Source of the DNA: CAZPRY01 sp964589175
Lineage (GTDB): Bacteria > Fidelibacterota > UBA2242
Direction: 5' to 3'
Assembly: GCA_964589175.1 (NCBI GenBank)
Contig: CAZPRY010000038.1
Location: forward strand, 1 to 39,317
Length of the DNA stretch: 39,317 nt
Shown here: positions 25,370-33,528 of the stretch, one piece after another
Position numbering within the stretch: position 1 is the first letter of the stretch
Layout: the number at the start of each line of letters is the position of its first letter
Program-made: the position numbers and the translations under genes
The notes under the pieces: model-generated
Databases searched by the model: none
What the model was told of the DNA's origin: nothing
Seen by the model: only the letters and a program-made list of their open reading frames with translations

Positions 25370-25418
25370 CACCGCTGATTGGCAAACCGGTTACGGCGCA
25401 GAGCACCGTAACCAGAAT
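25370..25418 (+). repeat. 49-bp direct repeat, copy B (upstream side of the T9SS gene)
   Basis: Matches 23851-23899 with two mismatches and starts 18 bp upstream of the T9SS gene start. Here the internal hairpin is perfect: GGTTACGG pairs with CCGTAACC around a 9-nt loop. Confidence 0.92.
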
Positions 25419-25651
25419 CCGAATGTTCCTGTTTTCCCCACGGCTCCGCCGCTGTGAGTCCCATATCCTCTAAAAAATGTACGGAACTCAGCGGCTGAAC
25501 CCATACCGAAATGCCGAAGTCCGAAAGAATCGATTAACTGTTTTACCGTTGAATAAATATTAATTCAGAAAATTCGGGAAGGCAAGCTGAAAATGGAGCG
25601 AGGAAGGGAGTGTTGGAGGAGTAAAATGGTTTATTGGTTGACTGGTTTATT
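25419..25651. other. Non-coding spacer with TTTATTGG micro-repeat
   Basis: No ORF with coding character. At 25628-25662 the string GGTTTATTGG occurs three times in short succession, directly before direct-repeat copy 2. Confidence 0.5.
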
Positions 25652-25823
25652 GGTTTATTGGTTAATAATAGGAATATACTCTGCGTCCTCTGTGACCTCA
25701 GCGGTTAATGGAGCAAAAAAATCCGTGTGTATCCGCCTGCCCACTCGGTCAGGCCGGTGAAAATCTGCGGCTAAAAATCCCAGCAAAACCTGTTTAGTCG
25801 CTGCGCTCCGGAAACAGGTTTTT
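25652..25823 (+). repeat. Direct repeat, copy 2 of 2 (~171 bp)
   Basis: Near-identical to 22861-23032 and in the same orientation, 2.8 kb away. The two copies bracket the 104-residue gene, the 21-bp array and the T9SS gene with its own nested 49-bp repeats. It ends in a CCTGTTT/AAACAGG hairpin with TTTTT (25789-25823). Confidence 0.9.
25789..25823 (+). terminator. Rho-independent terminator-like hairpin at end of repeat copy 2
   Basis: CCTGTTT (25789-25795) pairs with AAACAGG (25812-25818), followed by five T. No plus-strand gene lies directly upstream, so it may simply be part of the repeat. Confidence 0.45.
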
Positions 25824-25909
25824 AAAATCCGCTCTAATCCGCGGCAAATTTAGAATCTGAAATCGACGAAGATCGCCAAATCGTTATTCCCGGAGGAGTG
25901 GCGGTTTGT

Positions 25910-27007
25910 TCAGAAGCGGCGTTTGGGATTATCTTTATAATAACGTTTGATCACCCGGCTGATTTCCTTGAAGCGCTTTTTGCTGTCCAGATAGCCTTTC
26001 TGGGCCTGCTTCTCGGCGAGAAAGTTGAGTTCCTTGCGCAACTTGAGATAGCTTTCGTAGCGCCCCTGCGTAATCCGGCCTTCACTCACCGCGGCAATAA
26101 CCGCGCAGCCGGCTTCACAGGTGTGGGTGCAATCCGAATAGCGGCAATCAGCCGACAGATCGATGATCTCGGAATAGGTCTCGTCCATCCCTTCGGTGGA
26201 CTCCCAGACCTGGAATTCGCGGATCCCGGGTGTATCGATCAGCAGGCCCCCTTCCGGAGCCAGAATCAATTCCCGCCGGGTGGTCGTATGCCGGCCTCGG
26301 GAATCCGCCAAACGGATTTCCTGGGTGCGCAGCAGTTCCTCGCCCATGATGCGATTGATCAGGGAGGATTTGCCAACGCCCGAAGAACCGATAAACGCAA
26401 TCGTTTCTCCCTCCGAGAGAAATTGGGACATATTCGGCAGGCCTTCTCCCGAATAGGCGCTGACGGCCAGCACCTCTATCCCCGGCAGAACGGATTTCAC
26501 ACGAGCGACATAGGCCCCGGGATCGGGACAAATATCACTTTTATTCAGAATGACAACCGGCCGCGAGCCGCCTTCGTAGACCATCACCAGGTGGCGTTCC
26601 ATGCGCCGCAGGTTGAAATTGTTATCCAAACTCTGCACGATGAAGATCGTATCGATGTTGGTCGCTAACACCTGCTCTTCGGTCTTCTTGCCGGCGGTCC
26701 TGCGCGAGAATTTCGTGCGGCGCGGCAGGATTTCGTGGATGACGCCGTTGCGGTCATTCTCGAAGATCGAGCAAGCCACCCAGTCGCCCACCTTGGGCAG
26801 GTCGGCGGTATCCAATACCGAGAAGCGCAATTTTCCGGTAATCTCGGCCATGTATTCACCGTCCCCGGTCATAACGATATAGTTGTCGCGGTTTTCGACC
26901 GCCACGCGGCCGGGCACAAGATCATCACGCTCCAGGGCCGTAAACGCTTCCTCAAATTGCCGATCCCAGCCCAATTTCAGCAGAGTCGGATACTTAAATT
27001 CAGTCAT
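25910..27007 (-). CDS. rsgA: Ribosome small-subunit biogenesis GTPase RsgA
   Basis: 365 residues with the hallmarks of RsgA (YjeQ): an OB-fold N-terminal part (~30-95), a circularly permuted GTPase in which G4 N-K-S-D (155-158) comes before G1 G-S-S-G-V-G-K-S-S (207-215) and G3 D-T-P-G (258-261), and a zinc knuckle with Cys288, Cys293, His295 and Cys301. T-T-T-R-R lies just after G1 as switch I. It assists late assembly of the 30S subunit in the cytoplasm. An additional Cys (Cys297) sits within the zinc-binding loop. The C-terminus is strongly basic. It stands alone, 254 bp upstream of the end of the OPA transporter gene. Confidence 0.96.
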   Translation of the reverse strand: MTEFKYPTLLKLGWDRQFEEAFTALERDDLVPGRVAVENRDNYIVMTGDGEYMAEITGKLRFSVLDTADLPKVGDWVACSIFENDRNGVIHEILPRRTKFSRRTAGKKTEEQVLATNIDTIFIVQSLDNNFNLRRMERHLVMVYEGGSRPVVILNKSDICPDPGAYVARVKSVLPGIEVLAVSAYSGEGLPNMSQFLSEGETIAFIGSSGVGKSSLINRIMGEELLRTQEIRLADSRGRHTTTRRELILAPEGGLLIDTPGIREFQVWESTEGMDETYSEIIDLSADCRYSDCTHTCEAGCAVIAAVSEGRITQGRYESYLKLRKELNFLAEKQAQKGYLDSKKRFKEISRVIKRYYKDNPKRRF

Positions 27008-27260
27008 GCCGGAATTCCTGTCTTTTTCCTCGTGCTCCTCAAAATATGGAAACCGGAGGTCGTGCCCGGTCTTCCCTCAATGCCAGCGTGAATATATCGT
27101 TGTCCACAGAAAAAATCACGCATATTTCTGCTCAGCCGCAACGAATATTTTCATAAAATCGGTAAAAACAGAAGCACCCTGCAAACCTCCAGCTACAGAG
27201 TGCCTGATATATTTGAAAATGTGGTGAATTCCGGCGATGTTCTTCGCTTCGATTTTTTTC

Positions 27261-28646
27261 TCAGGCGCGCGGCTTAATGCGCCAGGTAAAGGCCAGCAAT
27301 ACGATGGACAGCAAGGTGCAGATCAGGATCGCGATAATCACCAGGTTCCAGCCGGTCGCGTTGCCGTAAAGCGCCCCGTAATGCGACACCAGCCAGCCGA
27401 AAAATTTGGCCTGTACGGTGCGGCCGATATAGCCGAACAACCCGATAAAACCGGCGGCCGTGCCGACCGCTTTTTTGGAAGTCAAATCCAGACCGGAAAC
27501 TCCCAGCAGCATTACCGGCGGATAGACGAAAAAGCCCACAATCGACAACAGAACCATATCGAGCCAGAGATGGCCGGCCGGATTCAGATAAATTCCCAGA
27601 AAAGCCAGCAGAATGGGAAGCATGCACAGCAGGCTGACCATGCCGCGGCGTCCGCCCAAGCGGTCCGACAGCCAGCCCATCAGAATCGTTGAAGGAATGC
27701 CGCCGAACTCGATGATCAGAATTGCGATCCCGCCGCCGGCCAGCGTGGCACCCTTCATTTCCCGTAAATACATCGGTCCCCAATCGAGCATGCTGTAGCG
27801 CACGATATAGACGAAAAAATTAGCAACGGCGAAAAGCCACAGGTATTTATTTTTAAGAATATTATCAACGAACAGTTCGCGGGTAGTCAACTCACGCTCA
27901 TGCCGAAGCGGCGCCAATTCCAAGGATCTGTAATCCTCGGATTCGTAATCCCCGGATTCATAATCCCGGGCTTTGTACTCTTCGATGGGCGACAAACCCA
28001 CGGATTGCGGGGTGTCTTTGAGCCGCAGGAAAAGATAGACTGAACCGATCACGGCGATGATACCGGGAAAATAAAAGGCGTACTGCCAGCCGAAATGACC
28101 GGCCGCGAAGGCCGCCAGGATGCCGGCGATTCCACCGCCGATATTATGCGCCACGTTCCAGATCGCAAAAATCGAACCCCGCTCCTTCATGCTGAACCAG
28201 TGCCCGATCGAACGGCCGCAGGGAGGCCAGCCCATACCCTGGATGAAACCGTTCAAGGCCCAGAGCGCCAGGTGAACCGGGTAAAGCGTCACGCCGCCGA
28301 AGGCGAAGTTGCACAGAGCCGTCAGCAGAAGGCCGACCGCCATGAACTTGCGCGAGTTGCTGCGATCGGACACGGAACCCATCAGGAATTTGCCCAGGCC
28401 GTAGGTGATGGCGGAAATGGCCAGAATGCTGCCGATCATATTGTGATCGTAGTGCAACGCACCTTCGATGTCCTTGGCTACCGTCGACAGGTTGTTGCGG
28501 ACCAGGTAGAAAGTCGCGTAACCCAGGAAGGTCGATTCGAGCGTCGACCAGCGGTATTTCCGGTAGAGCGGCTTAACGCGCTCTGCGGAAACCCGCTCGA
28601 CAGCCGGCACCGGCGCGAAGAATTTCTTGAGGGCGGAAATAATCAT
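27261..28646 (-). CDS. MFS organophosphate:phosphate antiporter, OPA (GlpT/UhpC-like) family
   Basis: 461 residues with twelve membrane segments and an N-terminal signature Y-R-K-Y-R-W-S-T, then A-T-F-Y-L-V-R-N-N-L, typical of GlpT/UhpT relatives. F-I-Q-G-M-G-W-P-P-C-G-R is the OPA segment with the phosphate-binding Arg, and G-L-F-G-Y-I-G-R lies in the C-terminal half. Family members exchange sn-glycerol-3-phosphate or hexose phosphates for inorganic phosphate at the inner membrane. The central loop (about residues 225-245) holds a micro-repeat, R-D-Y-E-S-G-D-Y-E-S-E-D-Y-R-S, from three ~15-bp tandem copies at about 27920-27970. AAGGGAG lies before the ATG. It is downstream of the lipoprotein phosphatase and glycerol-1-phosphate genes, which suggests a phosphorylated glycerol substrate. 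Confidence 0.9.
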   Translation of the reverse strand: MIISALKKFFAPVPAVERVSAERVKPLYRKYRWSTLESTFLGYATFYLVRNNLSTVAKDIEGALHYDHNMIGSILAISAITYGLGKFLMGSVSDRSNSRKFMAVGLLLTALCNFAFGGVTLYPVHLALWALNGFIQGMGWPPCGRSIGHWFSMKERGSIFAIWNVAHNIGGGIAGILAAFAAGHFGWQYAFYFPGIIAVIGSVYLFLRLKDTPQSVGLSPIEEYKARDYESGDYESEDYRSLELAPLRHERELTTRELFVDNILKNKYLWLFAVANFFVYIVRYSMLDWGPMYLREMKGATLAGGGIAILIIEFGGIPSTILMGWLSDRLGGRRGMVSLLCMLPILLAFLGIYLNPAGHLWLDMVLLSIVGFFVYPPVMLLGVSGLDLTSKKAVGTAAGFIGLFGYIGRTVQAKFFGWLVSHYGALYGNATGWNLVIIAILICTLLSIVLLAFTWRIKPRA

Positions 28647-28677
28647 CTATGGCTCCCTTTCGAATTGAATCGAACGA

Positions 28678-29598
28678 TTAGTCGACTGCATTGGTCTTGT
28701 TCAGGCGAATCCCGAATTCCGTCGAGGAAACGGCGGGGAAACCGGGCTCCGGGACATCCTGGATACGCACGATCAGCCACTTGTTGCGTTTGGCGTAATC
28801 GGCGATGCTTTCGGTCTGATCGGGAGCAATATGTTCGTCGGGATTGACGATCAGTTTCAACCCGCGGCTGTATTCAATCATCTCCTTGTCGCCGCGACTG
28901 TTGCCGGCCACGAGCAGCGGCTGGTCCTGGATAAAGGTCTCGATGGCCTCTTTCTTGCCGTGGTCCTGCGGCACCGGCGGAACGATTTCATCGCTAATGA
29001 GGCCGTCGCGAATCACCGATTTCACACCGACAATATGGGTAATCGGGATGGCGAAGGCTTTGCTTAAGAACTGTTGGTACATGCCTTCCGGAGACGCGCT
29101 CACAATCCAGATTTCGAAGCCGTTCTCTTTGAGTACTTCGATCAGCTGGCGCATCGGCTCGAAAATCTTGTTGCGATAATATTTTTGGAAACACTCCTCG
29201 CCCAAATCGCGGTAGCACTGCAGGCTCTGCCCGGCCATATAATGCACGCGATTCTGCACGTACGGAAGTGACACATTGGATTGCAGGATCATCTCCGCGA
29301 TGATTTCCGGGTTCTGATCGGGATGCTCCCGGGCCCACTTGTACATGCACTCATCCGCCAGATAATGGGGCGCCTGCCCGAGCACGGTGCCGTCGCCGTC
29401 AAACGCTGCGATCTTGCGCCCGGTCTCGTTCTTCGTCTGAATCAAAAACTCCTTCAACTGCTGATTGGCTTGCACGGTGAAGCCCTCAATATTCCGGAAA
29501 TAAACCTGTTGACCGGTACAACTCAACAGGAGGCAGCCGATCAACACCAGCAGCGCAATTTTTCCAAATCTCATGAACTGTTTCATAAAACGCCCCAT
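28678..29598 (-). CDS. HAD-superfamily phosphatase lipoprotein
   Basis: 306 residues. Hydrophobic segment with lipobox L-L-L-S-C (Cys27): a lipoprotein exposed in the periplasm or at the surface. The HAD nucleophile motif is A-F-D-G-D-G-T (65-71, nucleophile Asp67, acid/base Asp69); motif II is V-S-A-S-P-E; G-N-S-R-G-D-K-E-M is motif IV with the Asp ligand. The helical cap fits phosphoserine-phosphatase-like HADs. It would release phosphate from a small organophosphate outside the cytoplasm. Start ATG at 29598 is provisional; ATGs at 29586 and 29574 keep the lipobox and none has a strong ribosome-binding site. It lies between the OPA transporter (31 bp downstream) and the AraL-like gene, so uptake and dephosphorylation of one compound class are likely linked. 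Confidence 0.87.
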   Translation of the reverse strand: MGRFMKQFMRFGKIALLVLIGCLLLSCTGQQVYFRNIEGFTVQANQQLKEFLIQTKNETGRKIAAFDGDGTVLGQAPHYLADECMYKWAREHPDQNPEIIAEMILQSNVSLPYVQNRVHYMAGQSLQCYRDLGEECFQKYYRNKIFEPMRQLIEVLKENGFEIWIVSASPEGMYQQFLSKAFAIPITHIVGVKSVIRDGLISDEIVPPVPQDHGKKEAIETFIQDQPLLVAGNSRGDKEMIEYSRGLKLIVNPDEHIAPDQTESIADYAKRNKWLIVRIQDVPEPGFPAVSSTEFGIRLNKTNAVD

Positions 29599-29692
29599 TT
29601 TTTGGATAATTTCATAGCATAGATGTAAAGTCCGTGAATCCCGCGCTCATAGCCGGGATAAAATCCAACCGCCACTTCCCGACCGGGCCGGA

Positions 29693-30547
29693 TTACAGGG
29701 CTTTATCGTTCCGGCTTTCGACGAGCAACTCACCCAGTTCCTTCACGCTGGGCAGGATCAGATCCGGCGATTGCGGAATAGTAGCGGCATCCTGCGCAGT
29801 CGATTCCCCGGTCAGCACCAGCACTCCAAAAGCACCGCTGAGCCGCGCCATTGCCATATCGGTATTGAGGCGGTCACCAACCATGGCCAGTTCGTAAGGC
29901 TGAAGCCCATGCCGTTCCAGGATTCCCTTCAGCATGGTGGGATCGGGCTTACCAAGCACCTTATCGGGTGCGATCCCCGTGGCCTTTTCCAAAGCCGCGC
30001 ATATGGAACCGCAATCTACCATAACGGTCGGCTGATCGGTCGGGCAAACCAGGTCAGGGTGCGTTGCGATGAAAGGTTTCCTTTGTTTGATCCAGTAAGC
30101 CGCCATACAAAGCCGGTGATAGGTCATCGTCGTATCGAATCCGACGATCACGGCATTCGGTTCATCGCGATAATTCTCTAATACAACCGTAAAGCCGGCC
30201 TGCTCGAATTCCAGTTTCAAACCGGGCGTACCGAAAATAAACAGGCGTTGCAGAGCCGGGCGATCAGTACGCAGATAACTGATCGTAGCCAGCGATGACG
30301 TATATACCTGATCCGGGGTCGCGGCCAGTCCCAGGCCATGTAACTTATCCAGATATTCCCGAACACTTCGGGAGGAATTATTCGTCAGGAAAGTGTAGCC
30401 GATGCCGAGCGAATCCAATTTCTGCATAAAATCCGGCGTAAAATCGAATAGAGTATTGCCTTTATAAATCGTGCCATCCAGATCCAGCGCCACATGCCGG
30501 ATTTTCTCAAGTCGCTTTTTGACAGCTTCATCATTCATCGGTAGCAT
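29693..30547 (-). CDS. AraL/NagD-type HAD-IIA sugar/glycerol phosphatase
   Basis: 284 residues of the HAD subfamily IIA (cap type C2). Motif I is L-D-L-D-G-T-I-Y (21-28; Asp22 nucleophile, Asp24 acid/base); motif II is T-N-N-S-S-R-S (about 56-62); the Lys of motif III lies in G-K-P-D-P-T-M; motif IV is V-G-D-R-L-N-T-D. Substrates in this subfamily include glycerol phosphate, p-nitrophenyl phosphate and small sugar phosphates. In Bacillus subtilis the homologue AraL is encoded next to AraM. Here too the gene overlaps the end of the AraM-like gene by about 17 bp: ATG at 30547, or ATG at 30538 within the stop codon of the upstream gene, so translation is coupled. The pair is the core of the glycerol-1-phosphate module. 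Confidence 0.92.
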   Translation of the reverse strand: MLPMNDEAVKKRLEKIRHVALDLDGTIYKGNTLFDFTPDFMQKLDSLGIGYTFLTNNSSRSVREYLDKLHGLGLAATPDQVYTSSLATISYLRTDRPALQRLFIFGTPGLKLEFEQAGFTVVLENYRDEPNAVIVGFDTTMTYHRLCMAAYWIKQRKPFIATHPDLVCPTDQPTVMVDCGSICAALEKATGIAPDKVLGKPDPTMLKGILERHGLQPYELAMVGDRLNTDMAMARLSGAFGVLVLTGESTAQDAATIPQSPDLILPSVKELGELLVESRNDKAL

Positions 30548-31952
30548 TTCCCGGTTTTATTGGTTTTTCATTTGCGTCAATCCAGTAGGTTTTGCGGTCG
30601 AATATTGTGTCAATGCACTCGTCCAGATAACCGATTTCGAACAACAAATCCAGAATTGTGTAGCGCTTACGGATGTATTGGGCCAGGCGATAACTCTTGC
30701 GCAGGCGCTCTACGCTGATGCCGATAGCCGTCGGATGCTGCGGTGCATCGACCTGGGCCAGCATACTCCGGAATTTCTCGAAATCCACAATCTGTCGCTC
30801 CAGTCGCGGCTTTAAGTCACCCCAGATATCCATCATTTTCCCGAGGCGTTTTTTAAGTTGGGGAGCATGGATGTATTTCTCACGACTCTGCTCAACGATC
30901 CTGGCGGCAAGCTCCGATTCGGGGAAATCTTGCCTGATTTCCTTTTCAATCTGCGCGAAGTTCGGCCAGTAGTCCGGAATCGACTCGATGCCCCGGCGAA
31001 TCCTGTCCACTGATTGCGGCAGAAACGTATCGTAGAGCGTCATCGAAGCCAGGGCTCCTATCCCAACCTTGAAACCGTGCGAAGGAGCGACGCCATTATG
31101 GGTGTGATGCTGCATATCCCAGAGATGGCTGAACTGATGGTCGGCTCCTGAGCCGGGTCGCGACGACTGGGCCGCCTGCATGGCCAGGCCGCTCATGATC
31201 AGGCCTTCCATCAGAAAACAGAGTGCTTGGGGGTCGCCGTTCTTTACGCCGGCCGGATCGGCGATCAGCTTGTGCAAAGGTCCCTGGACCAGTTTCCAGG
31301 CCACGGTATCGATCTTTTCCACGCCGAGCGCGTCGGCAATCATCCAGTCGGCCCCGGCGGGGACTTTCGCCAGAAGATCCGCGTATCCCCAGGCATTCAT
31401 CGGAACCGGCGCCCCGGCGATTATATCCAGATCGGCGATCACAGCCCTCGGTGCCGGGCAGTAGGATGTCTGCTTGTAGCCCTCGTGTGTAATTGAAGCC
31501 CCAAAAGCTGCGTAGCCATCGACGGAAGCCGCCGTTGCCACGGAGACATAGGGGCGGTCGCAATGATACGAAGCCAGTTTGGTGATATCGTTGATCGTGC
31601 CGGAGCCCACGGCAATTGCATTCGCATCGACCGTTTTCAGGTGATTTTCGAGTTTCTCTACATTAGCAGTTTCGGCATGCAGATGCGGATCGGAAAAGAT
31701 AAACGGTGCCAGTAACTGCTTGCGATTTTCCATCTGCCGAACCACCGCTTCGCCGGCTGCCGGAAATGTATTGCCGTCGGCTACGATCACGAAGGTCTTT
31801 TCATCGAAACATTCGTCGAGGCAGGCAGCTAAGCCATTGATTGCGCCTGCCCTAATTTCGACACGGCGTGTGCTGTTCGCCCATTGCATGGCTTTATCGA
31901 TTCGCTGACGGGTTTCAAGTTCCGCTGAATTCATATTCTGCTTATCCCACAT
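30531..31952 (-). CDS. araM: sn-glycerol-1-phosphate dehydrogenase, AraM/EgsA family
   Basis: 473 residues. The Rossmann-like NAD(P) part contains A-V-G-S-G-T-I-N-D-I-T-K (114-125) with the G-S-G-T-I-N-D signature of G1P/glycerol dehydrogenases. The metal ligands appear as Asp192 (W-G-Y-A-D-L-L-A-K), His272/His276 (G-A-D-H-Q-F-S-H) and His292 (A-P-S-H-G-F-K-V-G). AraM/EgsA reduces dihydroxyacetone phosphate to sn-glycerol-1-phosphate, the backbone enantiomer of archaeal lipids; in Bacillus it feeds heptaprenylglyceryl phosphate synthesis. The C-terminal part is ~80 residues longer than B. subtilis AraM (from memory) and ends in a Lys/Pro-rich tail. ATG at 31952 or 31934; neither has a strong ribosome-binding site. 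It is the first gene of the minus-strand module (AraL-like, lipoprotein phosphatase, OPA transporter follow). Confidence 0.92.
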   Translation of the reverse strand: MWDKQNMNSAELETRQRIDKAMQWANSTRRVEIRAGAINGLAACLDECFDEKTFVIVADGNTFPAAGEAVVRQMENRKQLLAPFIFSDPHLHAETANVEKLENHLKTVDANAIAVGSGTINDITKLASYHCDRPYVSVATAASVDGYAAFGASITHEGYKQTSYCPAPRAVIADLDIIAGAPVPMNAWGYADLLAKVPAGADWMIADALGVEKIDTVAWKLVQGPLHKLIADPAGVKNGDPQALCFLMEGLIMSGLAMQAAQSSRPGSGADHQFSHLWDMQHHTHNGVAPSHGFKVGIGALASMTLYDTFLPQSVDRIRRGIESIPDYWPNFAQIEKEIRQDFPESELAARIVEQSREKYIHAPQLKKRLGKMMDIWGDLKPRLERQIVDFEKFRSMLAQVDAPQHPTAIGISVERLRKSYRLAQYIRKRYTILDLLFEIGYLDECIDTIFDRKTYWIDANEKPIKPGNATDE

Positions 31953-32089
31953 TCAAAATTTGAAGCTCCCCGGCTTTATAGCCGTGGCCTTTTCCCCAAA
32001 TCCGGCAAGTCGAAAATTGCGTGTTTACTCATTCGTATCAACTCCAGGATAGTTTGCAGATTATTTACTAAAAGTCAATGGAATTTTAG
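31953..32089. promoter_or_regulatory. Upstream region of the araM module
   Basis: This short stretch must hold the promoter of the minus-strand araM module if that module has its own. No convincing boxes, operators or riboswitch-like folds were recognised. Confidence 0.3.
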
Positions 32090-32305
32090 AGGTCGACGTA
32101 CGAATCAGGCGACCCGGCCAATATTCTCCGGACCTTATATCCCAGTGGAATATTCGCAATTCACTGGAGCAGACCGTCTCACCACGAGGCCGGTGACCTG
32201 CTCGATTACTTCTTCGGAATATCGCAGAAACTGGACGGCCAGTGGGTAAAGACAACGGAAGGCGTGCTGGAAGAGCGCAAGGCCCGGAGCGCGATACTCG
32301 CCTGA
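32090..32305 (+). pseudogene. Possible gene remnant (C-terminal fragment)
   Basis: An open frame without a start codon runs from 32090 to the TGA at 32303-32305. Its last ~38 codons read like real protein (E-A-G-D-L-L-D-Y-F-F-G-I-S-Q-K-L-D-G-Q-W, then a Glu/Arg-rich helix ending R-S-A-I-L-A). The first third is less protein-like. There is no ATG, no ribosome-binding site and no match I recognise. It adjoins the IS110 remnant and may be the 3' end of a gene cut by it. It could also be a chance frame. Confidence 0.35.
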
Positions 32306-32553
32306 AAACGAAGAGGGTGTCTGCAATGGGCGCTCTCACCAAGTTAAACCTTCGATTTCCAGACACCGTCATCGTTATGACCGCCATCACGTTGCGGCTC
32401 CGTTTTATCGGGGATTGCCAGGCGCATCATTACCTATGTCACACGGTGCTGGTGTTTTGAACATAGCCGATAATGTATGCCCGCGGCTCCCGCTAAATTC
32501 GGGGGACTGCCGAAAAAGTAGGAGTTTCCTAAATTGAGCAAAAAGGAAGAACC
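32306..32553 (+). ncRNA. Candidate IS110 left-end non-coding region (possible bridge-RNA locus)
   Basis: IS110-family elements carry a non-coding end next to the transposase gene that is transcribed as a bridge RNA; in the IS110 group it precedes the gene. This 248-bp gap has the expected position and size. One clear helix is visible, GGTGTCTG (32316-32323) with CAGACACC (32360-32367), plus weaker pairings near 32435-32500. The element ends cannot be set because IS110 members lack terminal inverted repeats. Because the transposase is broken, this would be a relic. Confidence 0.35.
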
Positions 32554-32967
32554 ATGTTTTACACAGGAATTTATCCTCACAAAGCCACTTCCTACTTAAC
32601 CACCGTTGATGAGTCGGGTAACATTCTCAAACAGCAAAACATACGTAATCATCCTATCAATTTTCAACACTACTTCACATCAATCCCGGGAAGCCACAAA
32701 GCAACCGTCGAAACCACCGGCAGCTGGTACTGGCTGGCCGATCTCTTTCAGACAATGGATGTTGATCTGATCCTGGCACACGCCAAATTTGTCAAAGCAA
32801 TCGCATACGTCAAAGTCAAGACCGATAAAGTCGATTCCCATATCCTCGCTCAATTACTCCGTATGGATTTTATCCCTAAGGCCCATCAGATCGATCCGGA
32901 CAAACGGGAACTCCGGGACCTTATGCGAACACGATTGAGACTGACTCATAAACGCACCAGCGTATGA
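32554..32967 (+). pseudogene. IS110 transposase, N-terminal DEDD part
   Basis: 137 residues starting M-F-Y-T-G-I-Y-P-H-K. In active members this reads G-I-D-V/P-x-K, so Tyr7 (codon TAT at 32572-32574) stands where the first catalytic Asp should be. The Glu (V-E-T-T-G-S-W-Y-W-L) and the last two Asp (V-K-T-D-K-V-D-S-H) are kept. AAGGAAG precedes the ATG. The frame ends R-T-S-V-stop where the protein should run on into the C-terminal half. Confidence 0.88.
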
Positions 32968-33419
32968 GCCGTATCCTGGAAAAATTCAACCTCGATAGCC
33001 CTGATGATTTGTCCGATGCCTATCAATTCGCCTATGAATCCTTCCACACTCAGGAACAACTTCTCCATAAACAGATCAATGAACTCAGACAATCCCTTTA
33101 TCCTCACCTGATCCCCGATGACAATATTCAACGAATAATCTGGATTCCCGGACTTGGTCTCGTTAATGCATTCACGATCTACCTCGAAATCGGCAACATT
33201 GAACGTTTTCCAACCGAAAACCACTTCTTCTCCTATTGCCGCTTAGTCCCCGGTACCAATAATTCCGCTAAAAAACAATTGCATAAATCCGGTAATAAGG
33301 ATGGTAACAAATACCTCAAAATCGTCTTCACCGATGCTGCCGTACATGCTGTCCAATATTTTCCGGTCATCGCTAAGTTCTACCAATCAAAATTGCGTAA
33401 AAAGAATAAAAATCTTTAG
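32964..33419 (+). pseudogene. IS110 transposase, C-terminal transposase_20 part
   Basis: 151 residues in the -1 frame relative to the first ORF, with ATG overlapping the upstream TGA. It contains W-I-P-G-L-G-L-V-N-A-F (helix-hairpin-helix-like), F-F-S-Y-C-R-L-V-P-G-T and the Ser region N-N-S-A-K-K with G-N-K-D-G-N-K-Y-L-K of IS110/IS116 enzymes. It stops at R-K-K-N-K-N-L, earlier than most relatives. Coupled translation of two subunits is conceivable, but a one-base indel plus decay is simpler. Confidence 0.85.
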
Positions 33420-33528
33420 CATATGTTAACAGCATCCGTAAATCACATGCCATACAACGCTTCAAAACACTGGCGCGTTGTTTAAATTTTCAGTTCGTCT
33501 ATATAGGCATAAACAGCAATACCAATTC

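Larger units (their letters stand above)
32554..33419 (+). mobile_element. Decayed IS110-family insertion sequence (transposase region)
   Basis: Two consecutive ORFs in different frames (32554-32967 and 32964-33419) together equal one IS110 transposase: an N-terminal RuvC-like DEDD domain and a C-terminal transposase_20 domain. The frames meet at an ATGA overlap at 32964. The first catalytic Asp of the DEDD set is replaced by Tyr. Combined length is 288 residues, short of the usual 310-400, so the C-terminus is probably clipped. No terminal inverted repeats are expected. Confidence 0.88.

Noticed and set aside
22861..25823. CRISPR array
   Set aside because: The direct repeats are two copies 2.8 kb apart, and the 21-bp array has no constant repeat with unique spacers; no cas genes are present.
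32061..32390. 109-residue minus-strand ORF upstream of the IS110 relic
   Set aside because: Composition is Arg/Ser/Pro-rich as in antisense frames; the plus strand has a more protein-like fragment at the same place.
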